Of a stretch of DNA of 64,000 nucleotides, positions 43,448 to 52,905 are shown in pieces. The stretch is from Pseudomonas muyukensis (GTDB taxonomy: Bacteria; Pseudomonadota; Gammaproteobacteria; Pseudomonadales; Pseudomonadaceae). Position 1 is the first letter of the stretch, and every line of letters begins with the position of its first letter. The stretch lies in contig NZ_CP077073.1 in the NCBI RefSeq assembly GCF_019139535.1, positions 3,376,501-3,440,500 on the forward strand. Reading direction: 5' to 3'. The notes beneath the pieces were generated by a model. It worked only from the letters and a program-made list of their open reading frames with translations. It was not told the DNA's origin and did not search any database. The position numbers and the translations under genes were made by a program.

Positions 43448-44413
43448 TTATGCGCCCGGCACATCCAAGGCAGCCTTGGCGTTTCTTACGCGCCGTCTCG
43501 ACGCAGCCAGCGTTACCCGCTTTCTTGCGAGAACGATTGGCTCAGGAATGTCCCACCCATTCGCAACCATTGACCGCAAGTCGTAGCCCATCATGAAGAG
43601 CCCCGCTTCAAACCGGTGGCAGCGTTCTTCGAGGCTCGGCCCTGGGAAGATCTCACCGTGGGTTTCCAGCAAGTGGCGCACGATCCAACCGAGCTTTAAC
43701 TGGCGGGCCGCCCATTCGTGTGGTTTTTTTCGATTCAACCGTTGCGTCCCCGAGTACTTGTCATCGAGCAACTGGGGGTTTCTCAGCTGTATCCCTGGGC
43801 CCTCATCCCAAGCAAAAATCTCGTGGTTGGCTGCAGGTCCACTGTGCGGACAGACACTCGATCGGTACAGGTGGTAAAGCGTCGCTGCGGCGGCGGCCAC
43901 TCTCCCATCCAAGATAGGTGAACCGGTTTGGTCGAAGATGGCGTGGATCTTGGTCAGCCCGGAGTTAAATGCTGGAACGGATTTAATGGTGATACCGGAT
44001 AGCCGATTGGCGCCGTCCAGTCGCAGCAACGCCTCGACGCTGTGCAGATACGTCAGCAGTTCACCGCTGTTTGCCAGTTCCGTCAGGAATGAGACAGACG
44101 CAGGTTTGAGAACCCCTCCCCATTCAAGGATCTCTTCGCATACGGTATACGCCGATTTCACGTCATTGCTTGCTGACGCAAGGCGTAGGCGTTCACGAAA
44201 TGCCCGGAGGATAGCGCTCACCTGGTCCCACTCCCCCGCCCACTGATAAGCCTGCTGGGCACCCTCGATACCCACGACCTTTTTGTTCAGCCCTCCTTTT
44301 ACATACTTGCTGCGAGCAAAACGCAGGTCGATGGGCAAGTCAGGCAGGGTCACCGCCATCCATGAGACAAAACCCTGCACATCATCAGACTTCAAAAATT
44401 CATCACGATTCAT
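43448..44413 (-). CDS. Hypothetical protein, accessory region
   Basis: A 321-aa soluble protein I do not recognise. Visible features: SWMAVTLPDLPIDLRFARSKY near the start, a Trp- and His-rich middle (YHLYRSSVCPHSGPAANHEI) and KKPHEWAARQLKLGWIVRHLLE near residue 240. It appears less GC-rich than its neighbours and uses more A/T-ending codons, suggesting transfer. A thymidylate-kinase-like gene precedes it on the same strand (51-bp gap), so the two may work together. Confidence 0.65.
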   Translation of the reverse strand: MNRDEFLKSDDVQGFVSWMAVTLPDLPIDLRFARSKYVKGGLNKKVVGIEGAQQAYQWAGEWDQVSAILRAFRERLRLASASNDVKSAYTVCEEILEWGGVLKPASVSFLTELANSGELLTYLHSVEALLRLDGANRLSGITIKSVPAFNSGLTKIHAIFDQTGSPILDGRVAAAAATLYHLYRSSVCPHSGPAANHEIFAWDEGPGIQLRNPQLLDDKYSGTQRLNRKKPHEWAARQLKLGWIVRHLLETHGEIFPGPSLEERCHRFEAGLFMMGYDLRSMVANGWDIPEPIVLARKRVTLAASRRRVRNAKAALDVPGA

Positions 44414-44464
44414 CCATTGCTCCGAGTCGTTTCTGCAAGAGGCTCTCGCCAGTGAACAATGATC

Positions 44465-45085
44465 TTATTCCTGCGATGCAAACACCCGCCGAATCTGCGC
44501 CACCACCTGCATCGTCGCTTCTTCCAAGCGCCCTTCGTTGCGACACAGCGCCCACCCTTGTTCCACAGCCACCCGCTCGAACGCCTCGGTACACGCTACA
44601 TGTTCATCGAACGCATGCATCACCGTGCTGCGCAACCCACTGCTGCGTGCCGTCGCCCTGGCCCAGGAAATCTCCGGCGCCGTGACAACCCCCACATGCA
44701 CATCCGGCACCCGCACATTGCGCTCGAGGTTCATCTGCAAGATCTCGGCAAACGGCACCAACCGGCGAAACGCGGCATCGGACGGATACCAGCGATCGAT
44801 CAGGATGATGCTGCCCGCCGGCTGCTGGGTCAGCACCTGCTGCGAGATCCACGCGCGGCTATCGGCCAGGCGCTGGCAAACCCGCAGCTCCAACTCCCGG
44901 CACGGGTTCCTGACGAACTGGTTTACCAACGCCATGGTTTCTGCCCGGTAAGGATCGCGGTTTCTCTCGCTGATGCGAATCACCATCCTGTTGTCTGCCC
45001 GCAGCACCTGGGTGACGGCCTCCAGCAAGGTGGTCTTGCCGGTACCCTTGGGGCCATCCAGCGAAATGAACAGCGATCGACTCAT
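44465..45085 (-). CDS. Thymidylate-kinase-like P-loop NTPase
   Basis: A 206-aa P-loop kinase with Walker A GPKGTGKTT (residues 11-19), a DR-type motif (IILIDRWYPSDAAFRR) and a central helical part typical of dTMP-kinase-like folds. It differs from housekeeping Tmk (no DRY-x-S-x-A-YQ string) and lies in an accessory context, so its true substrate is unclear. Start: ATG at 45085. Confidence 0.75.
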   Translation of the reverse strand: MSRSLFISLDGPKGTGKTTLLEAVTQVLRADNRMVIRISERNRDPYRAETMALVNQFVRNPCRELELRVCQRLADSRAWISQQVLTQQPAGSIILIDRWYPSDAAFRRLVPFAEILQMNLERNVRVPDVHVGVVTAPEISWARATARSSGLRSTVMHAFDEHVACTEAFERVAVEQGWALCRNEGRLEEATMQVVAQIRRVFASQE

Positions 45086-45141
45086 GCTTCAGGCAACACT
45101 CGGGCAGGCATGGGAAAACACTCAAGGTGAAGGTGGCGCCG

Positions 45142-45567
45142 CTACATCAGGCAGTAGTACTCGCTGACCTCGGCGACGATCTGGCGTGCCGCATTGTACA
45201 GCCTGGCCTCCGGCGTCAACGCCATGGAGCGTGCCTCGAGCACGTAGCGTTGGCCAGCCTGGAAATGCGGGTACTGGAGGGTCAGGTAGCACTGGCGCAC
45301 GGTGGTGCCGCCCATCAGGCCCATGCCGCCGCCACCGTTGGCCTCGTAATCGAAGCGCACCACCAGTTCATGGCTGCCGGGGCTGACCTGGAAGAAACGG
45401 CCCTCGCTCAGGCGCTGTCGATCCAGGCGTTCGGCCAGCAGCACACGGTCGTTGGGGAACGGCATCGACAAGTCGACCCAGGCCATCTGTGGGTCGGCGG
45501 CGGGCATGGGCGCCTGGCACGCGGGCGTCGCGGTGATGGCAAGCAACAACAGCATCAACCTGCGCAT
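45142..45567 (-). CDS. Probable lipoprotein (PA0943-like hypothetical)
   Basis: A 141-aa precursor with signal peptide LMLLLLAITATPAC; the Cys at 17 is a weak lipobox. The mature part has a Gly-rich turn (YEANGGGGMGLMGG) and ends VAEVSEYYCLM. I recall similar Pseudomonas hypothetical proteins such as PA0943, but that is memory only. It lies between the NTPase gene and a TPR-like protein gene, all on the minus strand. Confidence 0.65.
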   Translation of the reverse strand: MRRLMLLLLAITATPACQAPMPAADPQMAWVDLSMPFPNDRVLLAERLDRQRLSEGRFFQVSPGSHELVVRFDYEANGGGGMGLMGGTTVRQCYLTLQYPHFQAGQRYVLEARSMALTPEARLYNAARQIVAEVSEYYCLM

Positions 45568-45590
45568 GATCAGTTCCTCATGGTCGGGTC

Positions 45591-45629
45591 GTATAGCTCA
45601 ACTACAGGTTAAGTCTAGTTGAGCCATAC
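45591..45629. terminator. Hairpin downstream of the TPR-like gene
   Basis: Arms GTATAGCTCAACTA (45591-45604) and TAGTTGAGCCATAC (45616-45629) pair at 13 of 14 positions around 11 nt. It lies just after the 45641-47776 gene and before the lipoprotein gene. Terminator or operator; there is no T tract. Confidence 0.45.
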
Positions 45630-45640
45630 CCACCCTCCTC

Positions 45641-47776
45641 CTACGCCTTCGACTTGCGCCGCCGCAGCCAGAGCCAGGCCAGCCCGGCCACGACCACCAA
45701 GCCGGCCGGCAGCACCTGGGCCTTGTAGGGCCGCAGCGTGGCACGCGCCTGATCCAGTGACTCGGTCAGGTAACGCTTGTTGGCCTGGTCGAACCTGGGC
45801 TGTTCGCACTGCTTGCCGAAATCTTGCGCCCACATCACGAAGGGCCCTTGCTGGACGTAACGTTTATACAGGGCAATTTCCTGGTCGCTGCCCGCCACCC
45901 AGCCGGCCGCCGTGCACAGCACCGCCGCGAACGCCTGGCTGCTGTGGGGCAACTGGTCCGCGGCCTGGTTGGCCAGGTCGGCGGCGATATAACGGTAGTG
46001 GTAACGCGCGTCAGGCTTGGCTGCGCTCGCCAGTTGACGCTGCAGCTCGCCCGCGCCAATGAAGGGCCCTGGCTTGAGCTCGGCGCTGCCGAGGCTGTAG
46101 CTGCCGCCCAGCCAGGCATAGTCCGGCGCCATTTCGTAACCGAGAATCTCCATGCCTGCCGTGCGGGCCAGGGTTGCCGCCGCGTACAGCGCTTCGGCGC
46201 GGCCAGTGGCGGTCCAGCGCGAGTTGGCGTCCTGGCGGTTCTGGCCATAGGCCTTGGCGTCGGCTTGCAGCTGCGGCGTGGCGAAATACCCAGGCGCTTC
46301 GTTGTAACGCCCTTCGCGCAGCAAGCGCCGGCCCAGCAGCTCGCGCAACTGCGTGGCCACGGGTCGCGCTAGGTAACCGCCCTCCTCGGCCTGCACGGCT
46401 GGCGGCGCCGGCACCTGGGCATCAACGTAACCCTTGAGCTCGTCGACAGTCAGCACCCGTTCGGCGACGTTCGCCGCATCCTGCCAGTAGATGTCCTGGC
46501 TGCGGTACAGCAGGTCGAACGCTTGCAGGTAGTCGCCGCGCTCCAGCGCCAGGATCGCGCCCTCGCCTTCGACCCGGCAACCGGGCTTGACGCTTTCGTA
46601 GTCCCACGCCGGGGTTTGCCGCGCGCCCCACGACTCTTCACGGGGGAACGCCGCGGCAGCCTTGGCATAGGCCGCCGCGGCCTGGGCCTTGTCGCCCTCG
46701 CGCAAGGCCAGTTTGGCCCGCAGCCACCAGGCCAGGCCGGTGTCGCCTGCCTGTTGCAGGTAGTCCTTGGCCGCCGCGAAGTCACCCTGCTGGTAGCTCA
46801 GCGCCGCCAGCCGGTCGGCATCGTCCAGTTGCCCGCCGGCACTGGCCCGCAACAGGTCGGCCAGGCGTTGTTCCTGGGGCGGTTGCTGGCGCTCGTAATC
46901 CCAGCCGATATGGCTAAGCAGGTAGGCGGTCAGCAGCTTGCGCGGCAGCGGTTGCTGCAACTGCACCTGCAGTTGCTCATCGGGCATGGCCACCAGTTCG
47001 TCGGCCAGTTGCCGCAATGAACTATAGCCGCTGCCCGAGCCCAGGCGGCTCTGGTTGGCGTACAGCTGCACGGCGCTGTTCCAGTCGCCGGCCAGCTTGG
47101 CCAGGCGGGCTTCCTCGCCGAGGCTGGCAACGCCCAGCTCCAGCGGGTCGCTGAAACCTTCGGCACTGAGCGCCCGGGCCTGCTGGAACGCTTGCCGGGC
47201 CTGGGCTTGAAGCGCCTGCGCGGCATCGCCGGCCGCCTCGCTCTGGGCGGCCAGGGCACGTCCCCGTGAATACGCCGCCCAGGTACTGCGCAGCTTGCGT
47301 TGCTCGGCGGGCAAGGCCAGCACCTGGGCAAAATAATCCGCCGCCAGGCCATGCTCGTCGGTGTCGAAGGCTACCGCGCCAGCCAGGTACAGGCGCAGCT
47401 CAGCGGGCAGATCGGCGCCCTGCTCCATGACCTGTCGAGGGTCGTCAAGGCTGCGCAACTGCGCGACTTTCGCCTGCAGCGGCGCCGGCAGCTCGCTGGC
47501 CTCGGCCTGGCTGCGCTGCTCGCGATAAGGCCGGGCGTTGTCGTCGCTGTCCCAGTACGGGGTCAGGGTGATGTCGGTGGTGGGTTTGAGCCCCGCCACC
47601 TGCTGGCCCAGGCGGTTGACCTCGAAGGCAAAGTTGCCTTCTGGCAACTCGGCCAGGGTTTGTGCGCGGTCACCCAGCAACTGCATCGGGAAGTCGGGGC
47701 CGCAGGCCAGCGTTGCGCCGGCCGGCAGGCTCAGGGACAACGCCAGCAGGCGCCGGGGCCAGTTAGGGGTAGACAT
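45641..47776 (-). CDS. Large secreted/anchored protein with TPR-like helices
   Basis: A 711-aa protein with an N-terminal signal peptide (LLALSLSLPAGATLACGPDF), many Ala/Gln-rich helical repeats resembling tetratricopeptides (ALSYQQGDFAAAKDYLQQAG, AKLALREGDKAQAAAAYAKA) and a C-terminal transmembrane helix followed by RRRKSKA. Probably periplasmic and membrane-anchored. The ATG at 47776 has AAGGAG; it overlaps the 3' end of the DUF3142-type gene by 14 bp, so they are co-translated. Function unknown. Confidence 0.75.
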   Translation of the reverse strand: MSTPNWPRRLLALSLSLPAGATLACGPDFPMQLLGDRAQTLAELPEGNFAFEVNRLGQQVAGLKPTTDITLTPYWDSDDNARPYREQRSQAEASELPAPLQAKVAQLRSLDDPRQVMEQGADLPAELRLYLAGAVAFDTDEHGLAADYFAQVLALPAEQRKLRSTWAAYSRGRALAAQSEAAGDAAQALQAQARQAFQQARALSAEGFSDPLELGVASLGEEARLAKLAGDWNSAVQLYANQSRLGSGSGYSSLRQLADELVAMPDEQLQVQLQQPLPRKLLTAYLLSHIGWDYERQQPPQEQRLADLLRASAGGQLDDADRLAALSYQQGDFAAAKDYLQQAGDTGLAWWLRAKLALREGDKAQAAAAYAKAAAAFPREESWGARQTPAWDYESVKPGCRVEGEGAILALERGDYLQAFDLLYRSQDIYWQDAANVAERVLTVDELKGYVDAQVPAPPAVQAEEGGYLARPVATQLRELLGRRLLREGRYNEAPGYFATPQLQADAKAYGQNRQDANSRWTATGRAEALYAAATLARTAGMEILGYEMAPDYAWLGGSYSLGSAELKPGPFIGAGELQRQLASAAKPDARYHYRYIAADLANQAADQLPHSSQAFAAVLCTAAGWVAGSDQEIALYKRYVQQGPFVMWAQDFGKQCEQPRFDQANKRYLTESLDQARATLRPYKAQVLPAGLVVVAGLAWLWLRRRKSKA

Positions 47777-48965
47777 TCCACGCTCCTTGATCGATGCCAT
47801 GGCAGCGTGCCCAACCCAGGGCGCGCCGGCCGCCAGCGGCGATGCGCGCGCTGGACTGGCGGTTGAACAGCAAATGTTCGGGGGACTGTTGCAGGCGGTA
47901 GCCGTTCACGCCGTCCGCGGCGTCGCACAGCTCGACGGCAAGGGCCACCTGGGCGGGCAACGGCAGGTCGAGGTTGCCGACGTTGGCCAGGCTGATGTCG
48001 TACAGCCCCGCCTGCTCCGACAGCTCGACCCGCCACTGGCTGGCGAGCACTTCGCCGCGCGCCACGGCCTTGAGGGTGGTCAGGCTCCAGGCGCGGCGGT
48101 CGCCAGGCAATGGCAGACGGAACCAGATCAGCCCGGCCAGGTGCGCAGGCGCCTGGTTGCGCAGTTGCCGGCCCAGGTCGGCCAGCTGCTGCGGATCGGC
48201 CAGCAGCTCGTGGCGCTCGCCGGCTCGGTTCAAGGGGACTTCGCTTTCCACCACCGGCGCGCCACCGGTATCAGGCAGCAGCGCGACGCCATAGGCAGGC
48301 AAGGCCAGATAGAACGGTTTGGCGCTGACGTGGCTCCAGCGTTCGGCCCATTGCCTGGCCTGCACCGGGTCGAACAGGCCGCGGCGTGGATCGCTGACCG
48401 CGTGTACCTGCAGCACGCTGCTGTCCACCGCCTGCAACAGCGCGGGCAGGTGCGGGCTGGCGAGCCAGGCCGGCAAGGCAGTGATGCTGAGCTTCATGGC
48501 GGGCGGCAGTCGCTCGCGCAGGCTCAGGAGGAAGGCGGTATACCCAGGCAAGCGGGCGCTGGCGCTGTCATGGTCGATCTCCAACCCCTCTGGCGTCACG
48601 CCGGCGGCTTGCCAGTCCGCCAGCAGCCGGGCGATCTGGGCTTGGGCGGCGGCAAGGTCGAGCGCGGGAAGCTGGCCGTCCAGGCGCACCACCGCGATCA
48701 GCGGGCGGCCATCAACCTTGAGCCGGGGCAGGTCGACCAGCGCCCTGCTCCACCCCGCCTTGGGCTGGGCCTGCAGCGCCAGCACCCTGAGGGTCGAGAA
48801 ATCCGCCCGGCTGTCGGCCAGGGCCTGGGCGTGGGCCGGGCGCCATTGGCGCTGCCAGATATACAGTTGCTGGTCCAGGGGCGGCGCGGGGTCCGGCTGG
48901 CAGCCGGCGAGCGCGGCAAGAACGAAACAGCCGAGCAGGCGGCGCACGGGCGACTTGGTGGGCAT
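47763..48965 (-). CDS. DUF3142-type lipoprotein
   Basis: A 400-aa precursor with a clear lipobox (VLAALAGCQ). The mature part includes LYIWQRQW at the start, GLEIDHDSASARLPGY and KLSITALPAWL, which fit the DUF3142 family (TIM-barrel-like, unknown function). The ATG at 48965 is chosen because it begins the signal peptide. It is coupled to the 711-aa TPR-like protein; together they look like an envelope module of unknown role. Confidence 0.8.
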   Translation of the reverse strand: MPTKSPVRRLLGCFVLAALAGCQPDPAPPLDQQLYIWQRQWRPAHAQALADSRADFSTLRVLALQAQPKAGWSRALVDLPRLKVDGRPLIAVVRLDGQLPALDLAAAQAQIARLLADWQAAGVTPEGLEIDHDSASARLPGYTAFLLSLRERLPPAMKLSITALPAWLASPHLPALLQAVDSSVLQVHAVSDPRRGLFDPVQARQWAERWSHVSAKPFYLALPAYGVALLPDTGGAPVVESEVPLNRAGERHELLADPQQLADLGRQLRNQAPAHLAGLIWFRLPLPGDRRAWSLTTLKAVARGEVLASQWRVELSEQAGLYDISLANVGNLDLPLPAQVALAVELCDAADGVNGYRLQQSPEHLLFNRQSSARIAAGGRRALGWARCHGIDQGAWNVYP

Positions 48966-49252
48966 ACAGTCCTTTGTCTGGCGCGGTTGGGTGCCGTTGC
49001 GAGGGGGCGATAGTACCTCAACGCAGCACCCGGCGAACACCTCGGGGCCAGACAGTGTGCGACTGCCGATAGGCGTATTGTTGCGTACTTGCCCTGGCTC
49101 CTATCCAATAGGCAGGCGCATGGTGAGCGTCTCAAAAGCCTTGATACGCGTTCATGCTGCGTTGAAAACAGCTTCGCCTACCCTTCGTCCCAAGACTTTT
49201 CACACTAGAGACCGCCCTGTGCACCCTCTGCCACGCAAGGACCGCTGCAACT

Positions 49253-50647
49253 ATGCCGGATACATGGACCCTGTATGCATTGATCGACGAAAACGCCTGG
49301 GATACCGGCGATGAGCGAACGCTGGTGCTCGACGGTGTCGAAGCAGGCTCATTCAGCCGCGCCGGGAGAACGCTTTTCGCCAATGAAGCGTTATGGGAGC
49401 CCGAGACCTGGCTGATTGCCCTGGATTCCCCCGTGACCTTTCCAGCCTTGGCCAATGTGACGGCACACGCCTTTGGTGAAGGCGTTTGGTACAGGGTGAC
49501 CTTCCAGCGAACCGCTCTCGCCGATGCCAATGGTGCGCTCTATCCCCTGCAGGCATCGCCGGACACCCCACGGGAGCGCGTCAAGGTCACACAGGTCGAA
49601 GAGCTCAACGACATCCGCATCCGCAACAAACTCGAGCGGTTTGCTCGTTTGCAAGGTGGGCCGCGTGCGACCAAGGCCGAAGTCAAAGCGTTGCTCGACG
49701 CCGCTGGAGCCGATATCGCCGAGCCAATGCTCGTCGTCTATGACGTCGGCCAGGGCAACTGCAACGCGCTGGTCGATGCGGGCGCATGCCCTGGATCACC
49801 GCCCAAGGTGCATCTGTTCTTCGATTTCGGTGTGCCAACAGGATGGAATTACCCAACCTTGCCGACCCCTGCCCTGGACCCGTTATCCTCCCCGCCTGCC
49901 ACCCTGCCGCCTCCGGTCGTTCTGTCCCATTGGGACATGGATCACTGGGCGGCCGCGGTGGGGGGCGGGCCGCACTATGGCAGAACCGGCGCGGTGATCC
50001 ACTGGGATTCGCGTGCAATCGCAGATCGTAAATGGCTCGTTCCCAGCCGAGGTCGAGGCGGGCTGGGCCAGCGCCTTACACCCACTGCTTGGCGGCTGGC
50101 GCTGGCCCTGCACCGGCATGGCAACCTGATGATCTGGCCGACCTTGATGAACTCGGTACGTTCCGCCGCTGGTCACTGGATCATCAAGTGCGTGCCGCAG
50201 CCCGGGGTCAAATGGGACAACAATAATACGGGGCTGGCCTTGTCGGCACTGCTGTGCACGCGCTATGGCGATCATGCGCTATGCCCTGGCGATGCCGAAT
50301 ACTCATCCATACTGACCAACGCAAGCCAACCGATGGAGATCTTCCATCTGGTCGCCAGCCATCACGGCGCCAACCTGACCCACGCTCACGCCATTCCCGA
50401 TGCGTACTACAGTGGGATGTCCACACTCGCCTTTTCTCACGGTGCGCAGTATGGGCATCCCAAAGCGGGGGCAATAAGCGATCACCTTTCCCACGGTTGG
50501 AACATTCAGCACGAGACCCATAACCGGCGTGCGCTTGCGGGTTTCACTCATGGCACGGTTGGGCTGTCGTACTGGCAGCGCAAGGTCACCCACAAGATGT
50601 GCAGTGGTTGCGCTTCCAGGATTGCCACCTGTCCTGTCTGGGTATAA
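49253..50647 (+). CDS. Stand-alone ComEC/Rec2-like metallo-beta-lactamase-fold hydrolase
   Basis: A 464-aa protein. The C-terminal two thirds hold a metallo-beta-lactamase domain of ComEC type: VYDVGQGNCNALVD (about 162-175), the metal motif LSHWDMDHW (His226, Asp228, Asp230, His231) and ASHHGAN near 380. No membrane segments, so it is not a DNA-uptake channel. The N-terminal 150 residues are a separate unrecognised domain. The ribosome-binding site is weak. It stands alone and is divergent from the DUF3142 gene. Such lone hydrolases occur in accessory and defence-type loci, but function here is unknown. Confidence 0.75.
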   Translation: MPDTWTLYALIDENAWDTGDERTLVLDGVEAGSFSRAGRTLFANEALWEPETWLIALDSPVTFPALANVTAHAFGEGVWYRVTFQRTALADANGALYPLQASPDTPRERVKVTQVEELNDIRIRNKLERFARLQGGPRATKAEVKALLDAAGADIAEPMLVVYDVGQGNCNALVDAGACPGSPPKVHLFFDFGVPTGWNYPTLPTPALDPLSSPPATLPPPVVLSHWDMDHWAAAVGGGPHYGRTGAVIHWDSRAIADRKWLVPSRGRGGLGQRLTPTAWRLALALHRHGNLMIWPTLMNSVRSAAGHWIIKCVPQPGVKWDNNNTGLALSALLCTRYGDHALCPGDAEYSSILTNASQPMEIFHLVASHHGANLTHAHAIPDAYYSGMSTLAFSHGAQYGHPKAGAISDHLSHGWNIQHETHNRRALAGFTHGTVGLSYWQRKVTHKMCSGCASRIATCPVWV

Positions 50648-50757
50648 GCCCTGTTAATAGCGTCACGCGGTCCAATGGCGATCAATGACTTGCGCCGCGA
50701 TCGTCCGCCTGTGCTCGACCCGCTGCCTGGAGTTTCCAGTAGAGGATCTGCTGCTCA

Positions 50758-51111
50758 CTAGCTCCTGGCGCATACCTGCGCGGCATCGAGCAAGCGCCCA
50801 TGGTCGTACCAGGCGTTGCGCTGGTAGGCCGCGTACGGGTGCTGGCCACCAGTGGCGCTGACCTTGACCAGGCCGTCGGCCTTGTTCGGGTCGGTGCTGG
50901 CAAGGTACAGCTCCAGCCCATCCTGGTTCTGCACCAGGAAGGTCTGTACCGAGCCTGGCAGCTCACTTTTCACGCAGCCCAGGTAGCGCGACGGGCTTTT
51001 CGCCGTGGCGCCGAAGGTGTTGTCGTGGCCTGCGCGTATATCCGGGTCATGCGCGCAACCGGCCAGTAGCATGCCGGCGGCCAGGGCCAGGCCTGTCATC
51101 GAGCGTTTCAT
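50758..51111 (-). CDS. Small lipoprotein
   Basis: A 117-aa precursor with signal peptide and lipobox (GMLLAGCAHD). The mature part (YLGCVKSELPGSVQTFLVQN, GQHPYAAYQRNAWYDHGRLL) resembles small Pseudomonas lipoproteins of unknown function. It converges with the lone hydrolase, 110 bp away. Confidence 0.78.
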   Translation of the reverse strand: MKRSMTGLALAAGMLLAGCAHDPDIRAGHDNTFGATAKSPSRYLGCVKSELPGSVQTFLVQNQDGLELYLASTDPNKADGLVKVSATGGQHPYAAYQRNAWYDHGRLLDAAQVCARS

Positions 51112-51321
51112 CTAACCTCCGATCCCCCAGGGCAAGGGCTGGACCGATACCTGCCTTTTTAATAGTTAGCTCACGATTACCAAGACTAGCCTCTGCGGGC
51201 GCGGCCCGTTAGGCCAGTTGGTTATGGGGCAACGCCTGCTCGGCACCGTCGTGCAGCCCTTGGGCAGAGCGCTATGGGGCTACAGGCGCAGACCATCAGT
51301 CACCGACTCTGACATGTTTAT

Positions 51322-51344
51322 TTTCACCGTATTGATTTGTGAAA
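51322..51344 (+). promoter_or_regulatory. Inverted repeat in the ABC-transporter promoter region
   Basis: TTTCAC (51322-51327) and GTGAAA (51339-51344) face each other across 11 bp in an AT-rich stretch about 75-95 bp before the binding-protein ATG. A plausible operator for the RpiR-type regulator of this cluster. The rest of the 305-bp gap (51112-51416) shows no gene. Confidence 0.4.
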
Positions 51345-51416
51345 TTAAACGTGTCATTTTGCATTTCGCCGATGCCACCGCTGGCCGGTACCGCCCTACC
51401 CACCGGAGTCGAAAAC

Positions 51417-52193
51417 ATGAACAAGACCGGACTTCCCCTCGCGCTGGCACTCTGTGCCTTGAGCGCATTCGCCCAGGCCGAGCAGGACAGCCTGCGCATC
51501 GGCATCGAGGCCGCCTACCCGCCCTTCTCCTACCGCACCCCCGCCGGCGAGCTGGCCGGCTTCGACTACGACATCGGCAACGCCCTGTGCGCGCAGATGC
51601 AGGTGAAATGCCAGTGGGTGATCCAGGAGTTCGACGGCATGATCCCATCGTTGAAAGTGCGCAAGATCGACGCGGTGCTGTCGTCGATGTCGATCACCGA
51701 AGACCGCCTCAAGTCAGTGGACTTCACCGACCGCTACTACCACACCCCCGGCAAGTTCGCGATGAAGGCTGGCAGCCAGCTGCACAACCCGGCCTTGGAG
51801 CTCAAGGGCAAGCGGGTCGGGGTGCAGCGCGCCTCCACCTACGACCGCTTCGCCACCGAGCAGCTCGAACCGGCCGGCGTCGAGATCGTGCGCTACGCGG
51901 CGCAGAACGAGGCCTTCCTCGACCTGACCGCCGGGCGCCTGGATGCCACCCTGGCCGACAGCGTCAATACCGAGGAAAGCTTCATCAAGACCGCCGCCGG
52001 CCAAGGCTTCGCCCTGGTCGGGCCGGACATCAACGACCCGCAGTATTTCGGCCGTGGCGCCGGCATCGCCGTGCGCAAGGGCGATAGCGCCAACCTGGCG
52101 CGCTTCAACGCCGCCATCGCCGCGATCCGCGCCAACGGCACCTACCAACAGGTGCAGAGCAAGTACTTCCCGTTCGATATCTACGGCCAATAA
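51417..52193 (+). CDS. Polar amino-acid-type ABC transporter substrate-binding protein
   Basis: A 258-aa precursor with a signal peptide ending AFAQA. The mature protein is of the SBP_bac_3 family (LAO/HisJ/ArtJ-like): LRIGIEAAYPPFSYRTPAGE, GFDYDIGNALCAQM, IDAVLSSMSITEDRLKSVDF and YFGRGAGIAVRKGD. The ligand is probably a cationic or N-modified amino acid. It is first in a plus-strand operon with two permeases, an AstE-like hydrolase and an ATPase. Confidence 0.92.
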   Translation: MNKTGLPLALALCALSAFAQAEQDSLRIGIEAAYPPFSYRTPAGELAGFDYDIGNALCAQMQVKCQWVIQEFDGMIPSLKVRKIDAVLSSMSITEDRLKSVDFTDRYYHTPGKFAMKAGSQLHNPALELKGKRVGVQRASTYDRFATEQLEPAGVEIVRYAAQNEAFLDLTAGRLDATLADSVNTEESFIKTAAGQGFALVGPDINDPQYFGRGAGIAVRKGDSANLARFNAAIAAIRANGTYQQVQSKYFPFDIYGQ

Positions 52194-52205
52194 AGGGTGC
52201 CCATC

Positions 52206-52895
52206 ATGTTGCATGGCTATGGATCGAGCATCCTCGATGGCGCCTGGCTGAGTATCAACCTGGCCCTGCTGGCGATGGCCGTGGCCATCGGCCTGGGCCT
52301 GTTCGGCGCGCTGTGTCGGCTGTCGCCGCTGCGCTGGCTGGCGGCCCTGGGCGAGGTCTACACCACGGTGGTGCGCGGCATCCCCGACCTGGTGCTGATC
52401 CTGCTGGTGTTCTACGGCGGCCAGGACCTGGTCAACCGCCTCGCGCTGGCCCTGGGTTACCCGCAGTACATCGACATCAACCCATTCATCGCCGGGGTCT
52501 GCACCATGGGCTTCATCTTCGGCGCCTACCTTTCGGAGACCTTCCGCGGTGCGTTCCTGGCCCTGCCCGCAGGCCAGGCCGAGGCCGGCGCCGCCTATGG
52601 CATGGCGCCCTGGCAGGTGTTCTGGCGCATCAGCCTGCCGCAAATGGTGCGCCTGGCGCTGCCGGGGTTCACCAACAACTGGCTGGTGCTGACCAAGTCG
52701 ACCGCGCTGATCTCGGTGATCGGCCTGCAGGACATGATGTTCAAGGCCAAGAACGCCGCCGATGCCACCCACCAGCCGTTCACCTTCTTCCTGGCCGTGG
52801 CGGCGCTGTACCTGCTGCTGACCAGTGTCTCGCTGCTGCTGTTGAAGGGTGTGGAAAAACGTTACTCGGTGGGCCTCAAGCCTGCCGAGCTGTAA
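52206..52895 (+). CDS. HisQ-type ABC transporter permease
   Basis: A 229-aa inner-membrane permease with about five helices and the binding-protein-dependent motif EAGAAYGMAPWQVFWRISLPQ (cytoplasmic coupling helix). The N-terminal part carries YTTVVRGIPDLVLILLVFYG as in HisQ/ArtQ. I chose the ATG at 52206; a GTG at 52197 is possible. It follows the binding-protein gene by 12 bp. Confidence 0.92.
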   Translation: MLHGYGSSILDGAWLSINLALLAMAVAIGLGLFGALCRLSPLRWLAALGEVYTTVVRGIPDLVLILLVFYGGQDLVNRLALALGYPQYIDINPFIAGVCTMGFIFGAYLSETFRGAFLALPAGQAEAGAAYGMAPWQVFWRISLPQMVRLALPGFTNNWLVLTKSTALISVIGLQDMMFKAKNAADATHQPFTFFLAVAALYLLLTSVSLLLLKGVEKRYSVGLKPAEL

Positions 52896-52905
52896 GGAGC
52901 TCGCG

